A stretch of DNA of 64,000 nucleotides, from IMG/VR virus record IMGVR_UViG_3300035204_002571, positions 17,921-81,920 of that record; one strand, written 5' to 3'. Both the position numbers and the translations under genes were made by a program. This stretch comes from a virus. The notes below the pieces were generated by a model, which was given only the letters and a program-made list of their open reading frames with translations, was not told the DNA's origin and ran no database searches. Shown here in pieces: positions 1 through 9,971 of the stretch. The first letter of the stretch is position 1. Each line of letters begins with the position of its first letter.

Positions 1-1179
1 GCTTACAGTAGTATAGCAGAAAAAACAGGCATAACTACAACAAATGTTGCAAATACATTAAATAGCGCTATAGCAGGGTTTGAGCAGCTTGGTTTGGCAG
101 CAGATTTTGGTAGGCCAATTCTAGAAGGCTTTGGGAATGTTATGGATGATATGGGTCTTGGTATTGAAAACGCAACACAATTGACAACAACTTTAACTCA
201 AGCTTTGGCTGGATTAACAACGAATTATGCAAATGCCTACATAATGATGCAAAAGGGCGGACTGGATATGGGGGCAGGCGGAGGTGTTTTGGGCGCATCC
301 ATTGGCATGCAGGCGGCGATGCTAGATGCAGAAAAGACTGGGGATCAAGCAGCTATTGGTGAGCAGTTAGTTTCTGGATTAAAAGGAACTTTGGAATCAT
401 TTACCGGAGGTGATATAGTAACGGTGCAACAGGCAGCAGAGTCTCCAGAGCTTCAGAATCAATTTTATGTTCAGCAGCAGATGCTTTCGAAGCAATTTGG
501 CATAAGTGATCCAAAGCAAGCAACGCGTGTACTTGATCTGCTAGCAGGGCTGGATGAGGCTACAAAGGCTGGAGATGCTGATTCAAAGGCAGAATTGCAA
601 AAACAGTTAGCAAATGAGATGGACGGCAGAGATAAAACACTAGGAGAGTGGGATAAGGCCAATAGACAGTTAGAGATTCAGTCTAATCTTTTGGCAGTAA
701 TAGCAAGGCCAACTCTAACTCAGGCTAAAAAATTTGCTGCTGCTGGAATTGAAAAAACCGTTAGTCCCGCCATTGAGGCTGCAGGCGGGCAGGTGCAAGA
801 GTATGCTGCATCAGGTCAACAGAGCTTGTTTAATTTTCTCAAAGCTCGCGGGCTTATTGATGAGGATGATTCTATATATCAGACTTTAGCAGCACAAGAC
901 AACCCTCCTCCATCGGGCGCTACAGGTGCCGTTACTGAGTTGGATGAACGACAACAACGTCGACGAGCACTTAGGAGTACTGCAGTAACTCGGGCGGCGA
1001 GGTTTATACCAGAAGTAGAAGGCGAGAGGTCCCCAGGGGCTGCCAACCAAGAATCTGGGCGAGATAGTGATTCGCAAGGTAGGCCTGTTCATATTACAAT
1101 AGATCTTACTTCCGAGGCTAGTGAGGTTGTTAGGCTTTCTCAAGATACTCAAAATAGACTATCCGGAGGAGCGGGATAG
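1..1179 (+). CDS. Probable tail tape measure protein, C-terminal part (5' truncated)
   Basis: The reading frame is open from base 1 with no stop upstream, so the gene starts before the window; the TTG at 94 is only an internal codon. About 392 residues are visible. They are rich in Ala, Gly and Gln with long predicted helices and a Gly-rich patch, and end in a short strand-like tail (HITIDLTSEASEVV) of the kind that closes many tape measure proteins. Tape measures set tail length and lie inside the tail tube. The position just before hub and spike genes fits this role. I see no diagnostic domain, so the call rests mainly on composition and gene order. It ends in TAG three bases before the next ATG. 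Confidence 0.5.
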   Translation, partial: AYSSIAEKTGITTTNVANTLNSAIAGFEQLGLAADFGRPILEGFGNVMDDMGLGIENATQLTTTLTQALAGLTTNYANAYIMMQKGGLDMGAGGGVLGASIGMQAAMLDAEKTGDQAAIGEQLVSGLKGTLESFTGGDIVTVQQAAESPELQNQFYVQQQMLSKQFGISDPKQATRVLDLLAGLDEATKAGDADSKAELQKQLANEMDGRDKTLGEWDKANRQLEIQSNLLAVIARPTLTQAKKFAAAGIEKTVSPAIEAAGGQVQEYAASGQQSLFNFLKARGLIDEDDSIYQTLAAQDNPPPSGATGAVTELDERQQRRRALRSTAVTRAARFIPEVEGERSPGAANQESGRDSDSQGRPVHITIDLTSEASEVVRLSQDTQNRLSGGAG

Positions 1180-1182
1180 AAG

Positions 1183-2175
1183 ATGGATTTAATTCAAAGA
1201 CAAACTATAATATTTTTTCTTCCAATTAGTATTGATGCCTTAACAGATGATCAGAGTCCATATACTGCGTCAAAAGATGGTAGTGCATTTTGGGATAAAA
1301 GACAGTTATATATAAACCCACAATCTATAAGCATTAGAGATGCAAAGCTTGTAAAGCCAGACCTCACAAAGGGAGGCTTCGTTGTTCAGTACTGGGGAGA
1401 GCAGCTTCCTGTTATGGAGGTGCAAGGGGTTACGGGTTCAGCAGGTATAGCTGGAATAAATGTTCTTAAAGATATTTATAGACATGAGCAAATTCAATAT
1501 AGACAAGTTTTGGCAGATCGCCAAGCTGAGTTAGCTACAGCTGCATTAGCAGCGGCCGAAGCTGCAGCTTCAGAGTTATCATCGCCATCAAATGTTGGCG
1601 AAAGCTTAACTCTTGCGGCAGATGTACTGACTGGCGGAGCTTTTTCAAGTGCAGTATCTGGCGTAAGTAACGCAATAGATATAATAACAGATCCGTTCTC
1701 TGGAGGTACAAGCTTTGGAGATACATATGGTGGTTCAGGAACATTTACAACGATTCCAACGCTTGCTTCGTTTGCTACAAATGTAGACCTGTATCATCAA
1801 GGAGAATTTTTTAGAGGATTCTTTACAGGATTTAATGTTACTGAGACAGCAAATGAGCCTGGACATTTTAGTTATACTTTTTCTTTTACGGTAACCAGAA
1901 GGACGGGTAAGAGAGAGAACTTTATGCCATGGCATAGAGAGCCGACAGACGCTGCAGGAGAAACTATTATGAGTCAAAAGACTACAGAGGAGAAAGGAGC
2001 TTATCCTGGAAATACTAATTTATCTTTTGAGACTGAAATTACAAGACGAGGCCAATTATTTGATGAACCAAATATAGGCTATGTTAGCAGCGAATTCGTA
2101 GAGCCGATTGTAGACGTAGAAGACCTCTTAAATGAGACACCTGTAAGCAGAAGGAGTCAGGCTAAGGGTGAATAA
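1183..2175 (+). CDS. Tail/baseplate connector protein (position of XkdP/gp53-type genes)
   Basis: This 330-aa protein has a conserved-looking N-terminal block (residues about 40-105, including KGGFVVQYWGEQLPVMEVQG and GSAGIAGINVLKDIYRHEQ) typical of small tail-tip or baseplate proteins. An Ala/Ser-rich low-complexity linker follows (about 110-200), then a beta-rich domain with FFTGFNVTE and FSYTFSFTVTRR. The last pattern is common where a tail protein describes a fluid, strand-rich tube-end domain. The start has a GGAGGAGCGGG ribosome site overlapping the end of the tape measure gene. Its place between tape measure and hub equals that of LysM-bearing XkdP in PBSX, but I see no clear LysM here. 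Exact function is not established. Confidence 0.45.
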   Translation: MDLIQRQTIIFFLPISIDALTDDQSPYTASKDGSAFWDKRQLYINPQSISIRDAKLVKPDLTKGGFVVQYWGEQLPVMEVQGVTGSAGIAGINVLKDIYRHEQIQYRQVLADRQAELATAALAAAEAAASELSSPSNVGESLTLAADVLTGGAFSSAVSGVSNAIDIITDPFSGGTSFGDTYGGSGTFTTIPTLASFATNVDLYHQGEFFRGFFTGFNVTETANEPGHFSYTFSFTVTRRTGKRENFMPWHREPTDAAGETIMSQKTTEEKGAYPGNTNLSFETEITRRGQLFDEPNIGYVSSEFVEPIVDVEDLLNETPVSRRSQAKGE

Positions 2176-2187
2176 TTTTAAAAGTAG

Positions 2188-2193
2188 TATAAT
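2188..2193 (+). promoter_or_regulatory. TATAAT -10-like box before hub gene
   Basis: A perfect TATAAT lies in the 40-bp gap upstream of the hub gene. No TTGACA-like -35 is visible at 16-18 bp, so this is at best a -10-only or phage-specific promoter. The same hexamer recurs in other gaps of this window. Confidence 0.25.
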
Positions 2194-2215
2194 AGTTTAG
2201 CAAAGGCGGTTCTGT

Positions 2216-5200
2216 ATGAGTTCTTCTTCAGATTTAAATATTCATAAACAAATGTCTGCAACATTTCAAAGGGTTAGACGAAATATTGTAGAAGGAAGAG
2301 ATCCATTCCACGTTTCTTTAGTTGGAACTGGAGCGTCTGTATTTTTGGATCAAAATCATGCAAACTCTATAACTCCAGATACCAGAAACATTGTAGCCAT
2401 GTCTCCCGAAGCTACTATTCTGGTTAAGAAGAAGGTCTTTTCTTCGTTAAGAAGCGCAAATGACTTAAGATATATAGATAAGACTGAAAAAATGCTACTA
2501 TGGGCAACAAAGGCATTGTTTGCATACAAAGTTCAGCAGATAAGGGCTTATGAGAGCCTTACAAAATTCGAAAATTTTTATGCTGAAAATCAAATGTATA
2601 GCATGAATCTTCTGTCATCGTTTATAAAAGAAGGATCTCTTTTAAATATAGATAAATTGGCATACACTGCTAGTGAATATGCTCAGAAGAAGCTAGAAGA
2701 GTGGCTTGATGAAACCATAGATAAATGGGTGGATGATGATTACGGAACACCATTTACATATGATATTTCTACAGGATCATTTATTGGCAAAGATGAGCCC
2801 GTCATACCAACCTCGCCAAGCATTCTAGATCCCGACTCTCTTAGGAGAAATATGCCCAGCTTAAGAGCTACGGTTACCAACAGAGAGTATATTCAAACAT
2901 TATCATCTTCTCAGGCTAATGCTATTTTGGAAAACAAGAAGAATGAATTTAAAGTAGAGTACGAAGGGGTTGATGGAAATGCAGCTCTTTTGGGAGAAGC
3001 GGAAGAAAACTTATCTATAGAGCTAGATACCTTTCTTAGTGATGTTGCAGATATCGTGGGAATTGGAGCTTCTGCCGAAACTTATGAGGCTATGAACGAT
3101 GATATAGAGGCCACTCTTAGAAGAAATGCATTTTCTGTGGATAATCAGTTGACAACATGGGTTGTTGACCCAGAGAGTGAGGAGAATTATATAATAGGAC
3201 CAGGAACTGGGGTTATTGAGGTTGCAATATTCAACAACTTTAATACAACCACCAATTATAATTCGTCGCCATCTTCTGCAAGCTTCTCTATGACATATCC
3301 CTACAGAATTGGAACAGTCTTGGAGGACGATATAGAGCTTGCTATAGAAGAGGCGCTTTACGGGACTGTAGGCGTGCTTAGCAGCTTGATAGATGGAGAA
3401 TTTAGGTCAGAGGGCATGGGCTCAATCGCTGGGCCACAGGATAGCACGGCGCCTCCGCTAGACGCATCCTCGGTGTTGTCTGCAGCTCTTGAGTTGGGCG
3501 GAATAGGGTCTATGGATTCGTCTTTAGATACAGATTATATCAGAGATAGGCTTAGAACCTTTTATCTTGGAAAGCCGTTTATAAACCCTCCAGACCCTGT
3601 GCATTTTTATATACGTGGAAATAGAACTTTTACTGATTACACGTCATCTGGTTCTTCTTATCCAGAAGAAACTAGTGACGCGCCTTTTGATACAGGGTTC
3701 TTAGAGATTGATGACGTAATTTTAAAAGCAGAGTATCAGCTTTATACGACTCAATCTATAAGTTATGAGCAATACAAGGAGATGAGAAGGTTTCAAGACA
3801 CTTCTTTTGGAATGATTCATGTATTCGGAGGCTTGGTTCAAAATACATCCGAGACATTTAATGGTGGATTTTGGAATTTAAATGTTTCATGCATTGATAA
3901 TATGGAATGGTTAAGGTGGAGCAGGTTTTCTATTAAGCCATCTTTATCTGATCCTAAGAATATACTGGAAGACCCCTTGACTCCGTTTGAGTTAGTTAAG
4001 GATGAGCTTGGACAGGTTGTTGCTTCGGAGAAGGATTTATTATATGAAAATAAATTATTGCTAGACACCGGTCTTTTAAGTTTTGATTCTGGACTTTTCG
4101 CTGGACAAAATGCTACAGAGGGTAATTTGCTCCAGGGACAATACAATGGGGCAGGCTCTTCAGATGGTAAGAAAATTCTTCAGCATCCTAATGGGTTTGT
4201 TTATAGATGGAAGACTGGAGTGATAACAGCGACTGGAGGGTTCCAGGTCGTTGATGCTACAGGGGAAAATCAAGCTGCTACAACACAATTTTCTCAAAGA
4301 TATTCTGTTACAGCAGCAAATGATGTATTAAACAACTTGGATATTCCAAATATCTTAAGCATCTTAATCGTTGGGCAGCCATATAACATAGAGACTTTTA
4401 TAGAGCAATCTTTTGCGGCACATAATAAAAAAGATACTTCTGTAAATATGTCTCCAGACGATCCATTAACCGGAGTTGTAGAGGCAGTTAGAAAGCAGAA
4501 TGAGTATTATGGAAACTTCCATCCATATAGGATGTTAAGTGTAAGTTCATCATCTGCAGAACAGATGATGAGCCAAGCGGGAGTACGCGAAACTGCAAAT
4601 AATAATGTAAAAAATCTGCAAAAAAGAAAAGTTAAGATTAGAAAAAAAATAAGAGATTTAAAGAAGAGCATAAAAGTAGGCGCTAATACAGGAATTCCTG
4701 CCTCAGCCCTTGTATCAACATTAGAGGCTGAGATAGCAACTATTGACGCCGCCATATATCAGCAGGTAAAGACTGGCATGCAAGCAGATGGCGCTTTAAC
4801 GGCGGCTGATGAGGTTGGCATTCAAATAAGTCTATCCGGATTAGCTCAGATGGGAGAGAGTCTAGTTTCTGGCGATGAGGATGAGAATCATGATATAACA
4901 AGAGGAATGATGCTTGTTGGCGCTCAAAGAAGAATAGAGGACGTTAGGCTTAATAGGGATAGAAATTTATTTATAGTGTCGGATCAATATGACATGGCAG
5001 ACATTAGACCCTTCATTCTTAGTTTAAACGAATCTGGGTGGAACTTGTTCAACAGTGAGTATGTTGACGTTTTTGACAGGTGCAAGGCTGCTACAGGTCA
5101 TTTGAAATTAGAATTTTTCTGCAATACACAAGGGCACTTGGAATTTAGACCTCCTCTTTGGAACAGAACTCCTATATCAGTTTTGAAAGAATCTATAAGA

Positions 5201-7459
5201 CTACAGGAAGAGTCCAATGTGACTATTATGCCTTCCTTTATAACGGATTTGTTTCAAACAAGGATAGAGGGATTATATTTAGAAATACACACTTTAAATG
5301 TTAAGATTGTATTGCTATCATTAATGTTAGGAAAGTATCCTGACCTATACTTAATACCAAACATGAAGCTTTCAGGCCCAGCTTCATTGGAATTTTTCGG
5401 AGTAAAGGCTCCTGCGGCTGGAGATAGCGCCGGTAGCGGCTTCCTGGGGGGACTAGGGTCATTTTTAACGGGTGGGGGATCTTCTCAGAGTGGCGCATTG
5501 CAACTAGATATGATGGAGTATGAGAATTCTACAGGAGATTTGGTTGAGCAAAACAATTCATTATTTGGAGAGGGATTAAGGATCACGGCATCCTTTCAAG
5601 ACAAGGGTGATATATTAGGTGGAGACACCGAATCTTTGCTTGGAACATTTGATCCAATTTTTCAAGAAGATGTTGGAGCATTCAATGATGTGCTTAATGT
5701 GGCTGAATCATCAGGATCAAGATCAAATGTTCGGCCGCCTGCGCAGCATTTGGCTAATGCAGAGAACTTGAATTATATAAGAAACACCTTTAAGAAACAG
5801 TTCGGACGAGATCCGGGCAGTGGCCTCGGGCTTGATGCAGCAAGCGGGTTTGTCGATAAAAGCGGCGGATCTGATAAGTCTAGTTTTATATTTGAAATGG
5901 GCGAAGATGATATAGATAATGCTCTTATGAGTAGCAATGGTCTTTTTGCAAAACTTAAAAAAGCTATTTCAAAAAGAGATAGCTATGTATCTATGCTTCA
6001 GGCTAATTTGGCAAAACAAGAGGAGTTAGAAGAGATTGAGGCCTTTTTAGGAACAGGAACGGAGACAGATGATATAAGCGTTTCAGATGGTGGTCAGTAC
6101 GGAATCCCTACGGGAGAGGGAACCGCTGTAGACTTTTTAGAAAAGTTAGCAACAAGCATTGAGAATACTGTAGAGATTATAACGGGGAAAGTTGCGGAGG
6201 GTACAGTTTATGACCACTTGCTTGAAGATGACTCTAGAAACCTTTTGGGATATGGGTCTGGGAAAAGATATATATTAAAAGATGAGTATATCATGAACGC
6301 TACATTTACAGAGACTCCTCCTGATTTTACAAGAGTAGATATCAAGGGCGATGCACCACTGGGTATGGGCCAAGGCCTTAATGCCGGTGTCGATGGCCTG
6401 TATTTTTGGGCAGGAGCAACAGACTTTGACCTATGGAGGCAATATGGATACAAATCTGGTGGAGAGATAAAGCTTCCTTTTGTAAGCGATGTAGAGGGTC
6501 AGGCTAGGCCATATGCTATTTTGGAATTAATTTTACAAAAATTAAATATAAACAGAGCAGATATGACGGTTGTAGGTAATGAATTTTACCAACCAGGAGA
6601 CACAATTTATGTGCCATCTAAAGGGCTGCTGTATTATGTTCAATCTGTCTCTCACAACTTTTCATATGGAAGCAGCTTTACAACAAAGCTTTCTTTGATA
6701 TATGGCCATCCACCAGGTCAGTATGTTCCAAGTCCTTTGGATATTATTGGACAGAATCTTGTATCAAATTTCCTTGAAGATCCAGCTTTGATATATAGAA
6801 CCCAAGGAAGCGATGATAACTATAGAGTATTAAAGCCAGATTCAACGCTTGTTTTCTCGGGAAATATAAGCATGGAAGGCTTGTTAAGCAGTAAGGATAA
6901 CCAAAGAAGATTTACAAATATGATGATAGATATGACAGGATCTTTGTCTGGATCAAAATATGTTTTAATAAGAGGCTTTGCCAAAGATGAAAATGATACA
7001 GATGGAATTAGGAAGGCAAATGAGAAGCTGGCAGTAGTAAGGGCTTTGCTTGAAAATCCGGCTCAAATCTCTCAAAATAATGAACTTAAAAGTATGCGTT
7101 TGCCAAATAATATGCCTGTAATATCAGTAAACTCTACAAAGATTATAGAGCAGGTCTCTTACTTAGAGAGAAGTGATGATACAAATCCTATAGGTGAAAT
7201 AAAATGTATGGACAGAAAGCTTTCTTCTATTTTTAAGTCATCAGTAGATCAGTCCTATACTAATTCTGAAGGAGGAACTGTGCTAAAGAAAGGTACTGAC
7301 TTAGGAGTTTTCCCCAAAGGCGGGCCTCTTCAGTCTAGCTGGCTTGATATACGAGAAGATCTTATGAGTGATAAGAGGGGCGAAATAAAAATTGTCGAAG
7401 TTGGAGTTGTAAATATACCAAACAGCCTATTAGATACAACCCTAGAGACTGCCGAGTAG
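2216..7459 (+). CDS. Large baseplate hub-like protein with OmpA-like C-terminal segment
   Basis: This 1747-aa protein is several times longer than usual hub proteins (300-400 aa). Residues about 1440-1520 contain the hub signature: a YQPGDTIYVPSKGLLYYVQS stretch followed by SVSHNF, then KLSLIYGHPPGQYVPSPLDI, as in XkdQ/gp27/gpD-type proteins that form the ring under the spike. Helical, charged segments (about 800-860 and 1245-1290) look like coiled coil. Residues about 1540-1620 resemble an OmpA-like peptidoglycan-binding fold, with TLVFSGNIS, YVLIRGFAKDENDTDG and a following N-x-x-L-x-x-x-R helix. The gene lies between the connector protein and the spike gene, as expected. The roles of the first 800 residues are unknown. 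Start ATG follows an AAGGCGG site. Confidence 0.5.
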   Translation: MSSSSDLNIHKQMSATFQRVRRNIVEGRDPFHVSLVGTGASVFLDQNHANSITPDTRNIVAMSPEATILVKKKVFSSLRSANDLRYIDKTEKMLLWATKALFAYKVQQIRAYESLTKFENFYAENQMYSMNLLSSFIKEGSLLNIDKLAYTASEYAQKKLEEWLDETIDKWVDDDYGTPFTYDISTGSFIGKDEPVIPTSPSILDPDSLRRNMPSLRATVTNREYIQTLSSSQANAILENKKNEFKVEYEGVDGNAALLGEAEENLSIELDTFLSDVADIVGIGASAETYEAMNDDIEATLRRNAFSVDNQLTTWVVDPESEENYIIGPGTGVIEVAIFNNFNTTTNYNSSPSSASFSMTYPYRIGTVLEDDIELAIEEALYGTVGVLSSLIDGEFRSEGMGSIAGPQDSTAPPLDASSVLSAALELGGIGSMDSSLDTDYIRDRLRTFYLGKPFINPPDPVHFYIRGNRTFTDYTSSGSSYPEETSDAPFDTGFLEIDDVILKAEYQLYTTQSISYEQYKEMRRFQDTSFGMIHVFGGLVQNTSETFNGGFWNLNVSCIDNMEWLRWSRFSIKPSLSDPKNILEDPLTPFELVKDELGQVVASEKDLLYENKLLLDTGLLSFDSGLFAGQNATEGNLLQGQYNGAGSSDGKKILQHPNGFVYRWKTGVITATGGFQVVDATGENQAATTQFSQRYSVTAANDVLNNLDIPNILSILIVGQPYNIETFIEQSFAAHNKKDTSVNMSPDDPLTGVVEAVRKQNEYYGNFHPYRMLSVSSSSAEQMMSQAGVRETANNNVKNLQKRKVKIRKKIRDLKKSIKVGANTGIPASALVSTLEAEIATIDAAIYQQVKTGMQADGALTAADEVGIQISLSGLAQMGESLVSGDEDENHDITRGMMLVGAQRRIEDVRLNRDRNLFIVSDQYDMADIRPFILSLNESGWNLFNSEYVDVFDRCKAATGHLKLEFFCNTQGHLEFRPPLWNRTPISVLKESIRLQEESNVTIMPSFITDLFQTRIEGLYLEIHTLNVKIVLLSLMLGKYPDLYLIPNMKLSGPASLEFFGVKAPAAGDSAGSGFLGGLGSFLTGGGSSQSGALQLDMMEYENSTGDLVEQNNSLFGEGLRITASFQDKGDILGGDTESLLGTFDPIFQEDVGAFNDVLNVAESSGSRSNVRPPAQHLANAENLNYIRNTFKKQFGRDPGSGLGLDAASGFVDKSGGSDKSSFIFEMGEDDIDNALMSSNGLFAKLKKAISKRDSYVSMLQANLAKQEELEEIEAFLGTGTETDDISVSDGGQYGIPTGEGTAVDFLEKLATSIENTVEIITGKVAEGTVYDHLLEDDSRNLLGYGSGKRYILKDEYIMNATFTETPPDFTRVDIKGDAPLGMGQGLNAGVDGLYFWAGATDFDLWRQYGYKSGGEIKLPFVSDVEGQARPYAILELILQKLNINRADMTVVGNEFYQPGDTIYVPSKGLLYYVQSVSHNFSYGSSFTTKLSLIYGHPPGQYVPSPLDIIGQNLVSNFLEDPALIYRTQGSDDNYRVLKPDSTLVFSGNISMEGLLSSKDNQRRFTNMMIDMTGSLSGSKYVLIRGFAKDENDTDGIRKANEKLAVVRALLENPAQISQNNELKSMRLPNNMPVISVNSTKIIEQVSYLERSDDTNPIGEIKCMDRKLSSIFKSSVDQSYTNSEGGTVLKKGTDLGVFPKGGPLQSSWLDIREDLMSDKRGEIKIVEVGVVNIPNSLLDTTLETAE

Positions 7460-7466
7460 AGGATAC

Positions 7467-9863
7467 ATGGCTACAGCAACAAATCAAATACTGACCTTAG
7501 CAATCTATGAAGGCGATGTTGTAGATGTTAAGAGTGACGGAACAATGCTTTGCACAAGCTCTATTCAGGGGATGGATTCACCCATAGAGGTGCCCGGTCT
7601 ATATGGTGGATGCAGTGATGCAGGAATGTATTCTGGGCAGGGAGGCTCAGGTGTTCAGCCGGGAGACAAGGTGTTGTTATGCAGGGTGCATCCCGGAAGT
7701 ATGGGGGTAACACAGGCTCTTAGAGTTATTCCTGGGAAAAATAGAACAAAAAATACGAAAGAAGTTAGCCCTGGTCCCGGCCAGCCATCCGGAAGAACCA
7801 ACTATCCAGTAAGAACATTAAAAGATGGAGACATTATGATCTCCGGCTCTGGCGGAGGCTTTCTTTCGCTGAGTGGAAACATCATAAAAAATGAAGTTTT
7901 TGTAGGGAATGTTTTAAAGAGCGGACTGTATGTGGGATGCTCTGGCAAAAAGACGGGTCTAGCAACAGTATCTCACACTATTCAGAGTGCTAGCTCTGGG
8001 CACAGGCTTTACTGCGGAGATGTAAACAGGGTAGCTGGCGGTTCGAATGGTCCCGCAAGTACATCTGGTTCGGGGCATGAGATAGGGGCTGTATCGACAG
8101 AGACGGTCGGCAGGACAAAAGGTCTTTTGTCTGATTCGGACGCCGCAGAGACATCTTTTCTTGGAGGAGTAAGAAACCCTGCTATATCACAATATAGATT
8201 GGTTATAAATGAAGTTTCTGAACATAGTAAGTTTAAGGGTTGGGATTTAGAGGCCGTATTAAGGTCAAAGCCAGGGATTGGATCGTTTTCTGGATCGAAA
8301 GAAAATAGGGCTCTTGGGGCTGACAATGTACTGCATCTGCAGCCACATCAGTTGATTGAAATAATAGGTGGAAATGTTGTAAATAATAGCGGCGATATGT
8401 TAGATCCAAATTATGGAGTGCTGGATACTGGAGTTTCAGAAGAGTCTGAGGTTAGCTATGAGGAAGCTAGGCTCAATAGTAGGCGAGGAATTGGTTATCA
8501 TTTTCAGATGTCTACAAACTCTTTGTCAACAGAAACATCAAATGATGTAAATAATTTTGTTTACGCCATTGACAAAGAAGGATCTTTGAAAGTTAGCGTT
8601 CCAAGGTCTTCTAAGACTGGAAATATTCTATATCCAACTAGTGCCAACTTTTATGATGAGGGCGGCACAGTAAGTTCTGGGCCAGATAGTCAAGGGATAA
8701 ATCCTGAAGAGAAAATACCTGTTTTATTAAGAACAAAGGGCAATGAGGCTGCTTTACCCCCGTCAACTGTAGTGACAACATCTCCAAGTCAAAGGGCTGT
8801 TACAGATACTGCTAGAAAAACTGGAATTAGATTTAAAAATGATAACAATTATTTTCAGGGAGTTAGAGAGGTTATTGGTGGAGACGGCAAGAATGTTAGA
8901 ATAAATCCAACGAAATATCATAATATGTATGCTGCGGCTGAAATGTTAATTGCAAATATGGCAGACGGCATCATGGTTCCAACGGATACATCTGAATGCC
9001 CAGGCATAGAGATGGGCAACTCTATAGGCGAACCTTTCGAAAGATATTCAGTAAGCAATGATGGTGATGGAACAGATTCAAATACCGAGACAAAATTCAT
9101 GACAGTTATAAAGGTTGCACCAGGTCAGCCTGCCATAGACACTGGAGGCGGAGTAATAGTTGCAGGGACAGATGGGTCTGCAAGCACAGTGCAAGGAGAT
9201 GATGATGCTAGAATCAATGTTCCTTATGCAAATGCTTTTACGGTAGGATCAGAGGGCGGAACCGACCTGGAGGAGGGTGCGAAAAGTCCAGGAGGTAAAA
9301 GTGCCAATATAAACTTTGAAGGCTCCATAGAAATGTCGGTAGGAAAAGACGATAACGATCAGAAAAGTATACTTCTAGATACCGCCGGAGCCTTGGTGGC
9401 ATGGTTTGGAAAAGATAAGAATGATAGAAGCTTAATAGTTCAAACAGATGGAGGGGTTCTTTTGAATGTGGGAGGAGTAAATGGAGATGTTTTTAACAAA
9501 GGAAGGCTCGATCTAAGGGTTAACGTGACTAACAAGGGGTGGCTTGGAGATGACGACTTTACGCCTCAAGGCGGACCACATGCTTCGGATTATTTGATAT
9601 CAATAAGTGAAAATGGATTGGTAATAGCAGGCATGAAGCCAGACACTCCAATGATAATAAGAAATGATGGAAATTTATCTATTGAAAGTACGGCCAAGTT
9701 AATTCTAGCAGGACAATCGGTAGAGATGAGAGAGGGGAATCGACCTCCAAGCAAAACGCATAAAGCTCCGGTCTCTCAAGATCAAGAGACTCCAACTGCA
9801 GAGTCAGTGGCAGATGACGTTGGGTGTCTTATAACGCTTCTTAGTGAAATAACTGGTGATTAA
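7467..9863 (+). CDS. Baseplate central spike protein (gpV/gp5-like OB-fold)
   Basis: The 798-aa product begins with an OB-fold-like domain (residues about 1-105: LTLAIYEGDVVDVKSDG, then EVPGLYGG and QPGDKVLLCRVHPG), as in T4 gp5, P2 gpV and related spike proteins. A strand-rich segment with ISGSGGGFLSLSG follows (about 128-140). Residues about 610-760 carry serial short strands (SILLDTAGALVAWFGKDKN, RSLIVQTDGGVLLNVGG, NGLVIAGMKPD) typical of the trimeric beta-helix or spike-stem part of these proteins. In contractile tails this protein caps the tube and pierces the envelope. It starts 7 bp after the hub stop with an AGAGG site. No lysozyme domain is visible, unlike T4 gp5. Confidence 0.65.
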   Translation: MATATNQILTLAIYEGDVVDVKSDGTMLCTSSIQGMDSPIEVPGLYGGCSDAGMYSGQGGSGVQPGDKVLLCRVHPGSMGVTQALRVIPGKNRTKNTKEVSPGPGQPSGRTNYPVRTLKDGDIMISGSGGGFLSLSGNIIKNEVFVGNVLKSGLYVGCSGKKTGLATVSHTIQSASSGHRLYCGDVNRVAGGSNGPASTSGSGHEIGAVSTETVGRTKGLLSDSDAAETSFLGGVRNPAISQYRLVINEVSEHSKFKGWDLEAVLRSKPGIGSFSGSKENRALGADNVLHLQPHQLIEIIGGNVVNNSGDMLDPNYGVLDTGVSEESEVSYEEARLNSRRGIGYHFQMSTNSLSTETSNDVNNFVYAIDKEGSLKVSVPRSSKTGNILYPTSANFYDEGGTVSSGPDSQGINPEEKIPVLLRTKGNEAALPPSTVVTTSPSQRAVTDTARKTGIRFKNDNNYFQGVREVIGGDGKNVRINPTKYHNMYAAAEMLIANMADGIMVPTDTSECPGIEMGNSIGEPFERYSVSNDGDGTDSNTETKFMTVIKVAPGQPAIDTGGGVIVAGTDGSASTVQGDDDARINVPYANAFTVGSEGGTDLEEGAKSPGGKSANINFEGSIEMSVGKDDNDQKSILLDTAGALVAWFGKDKNDRSLIVQTDGGVLLNVGGVNGDVFNKGRLDLRVNVTNKGWLGDDDFTPQGGPHASDYLISISENGLVIAGMKPDTPMIIRNDGNLSIESTAKLILAGQSVEMREGNRPPSKTHKAPVSQDQETPTAESVADDVGCLITLLSEITGD

Positions 9864-9907
9864 CAAAGCCAGCAAGTATAAGTGGAAGCATTGTGATTAA
9901 TAATCAA

Positions 9908-9940
9908 CTAATTTATTCATAATTTATATAGATAAATTAG
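9908..9940. promoter_or_regulatory. Inverted repeat in the 108-bp gap before the giant tail gene
   Basis: CTAATTTAT (9908-9916) and ATAAATTAG (9932-9940) are perfect 9-bp inverted arms around a 15-base loop. TACAAT follows at 9941-9946 and could be a -10 box for the 2664-aa gene. The stem is all A/T except one pair and has no U-run, so a terminator is unlikely; an operator or promoter-linked site is possible. Confidence 0.3.
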
Positions 9941-9971
9941 TACAATACTAGTTAGTTTAGAGAGAAGTTTA

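Noticed and set aside
9864-9971. tRNA or small RNA gene in the 108-bp gap
   Set aside because: No cloverleaf or T-loop sequence; the only structure is an A/T inverted repeat.
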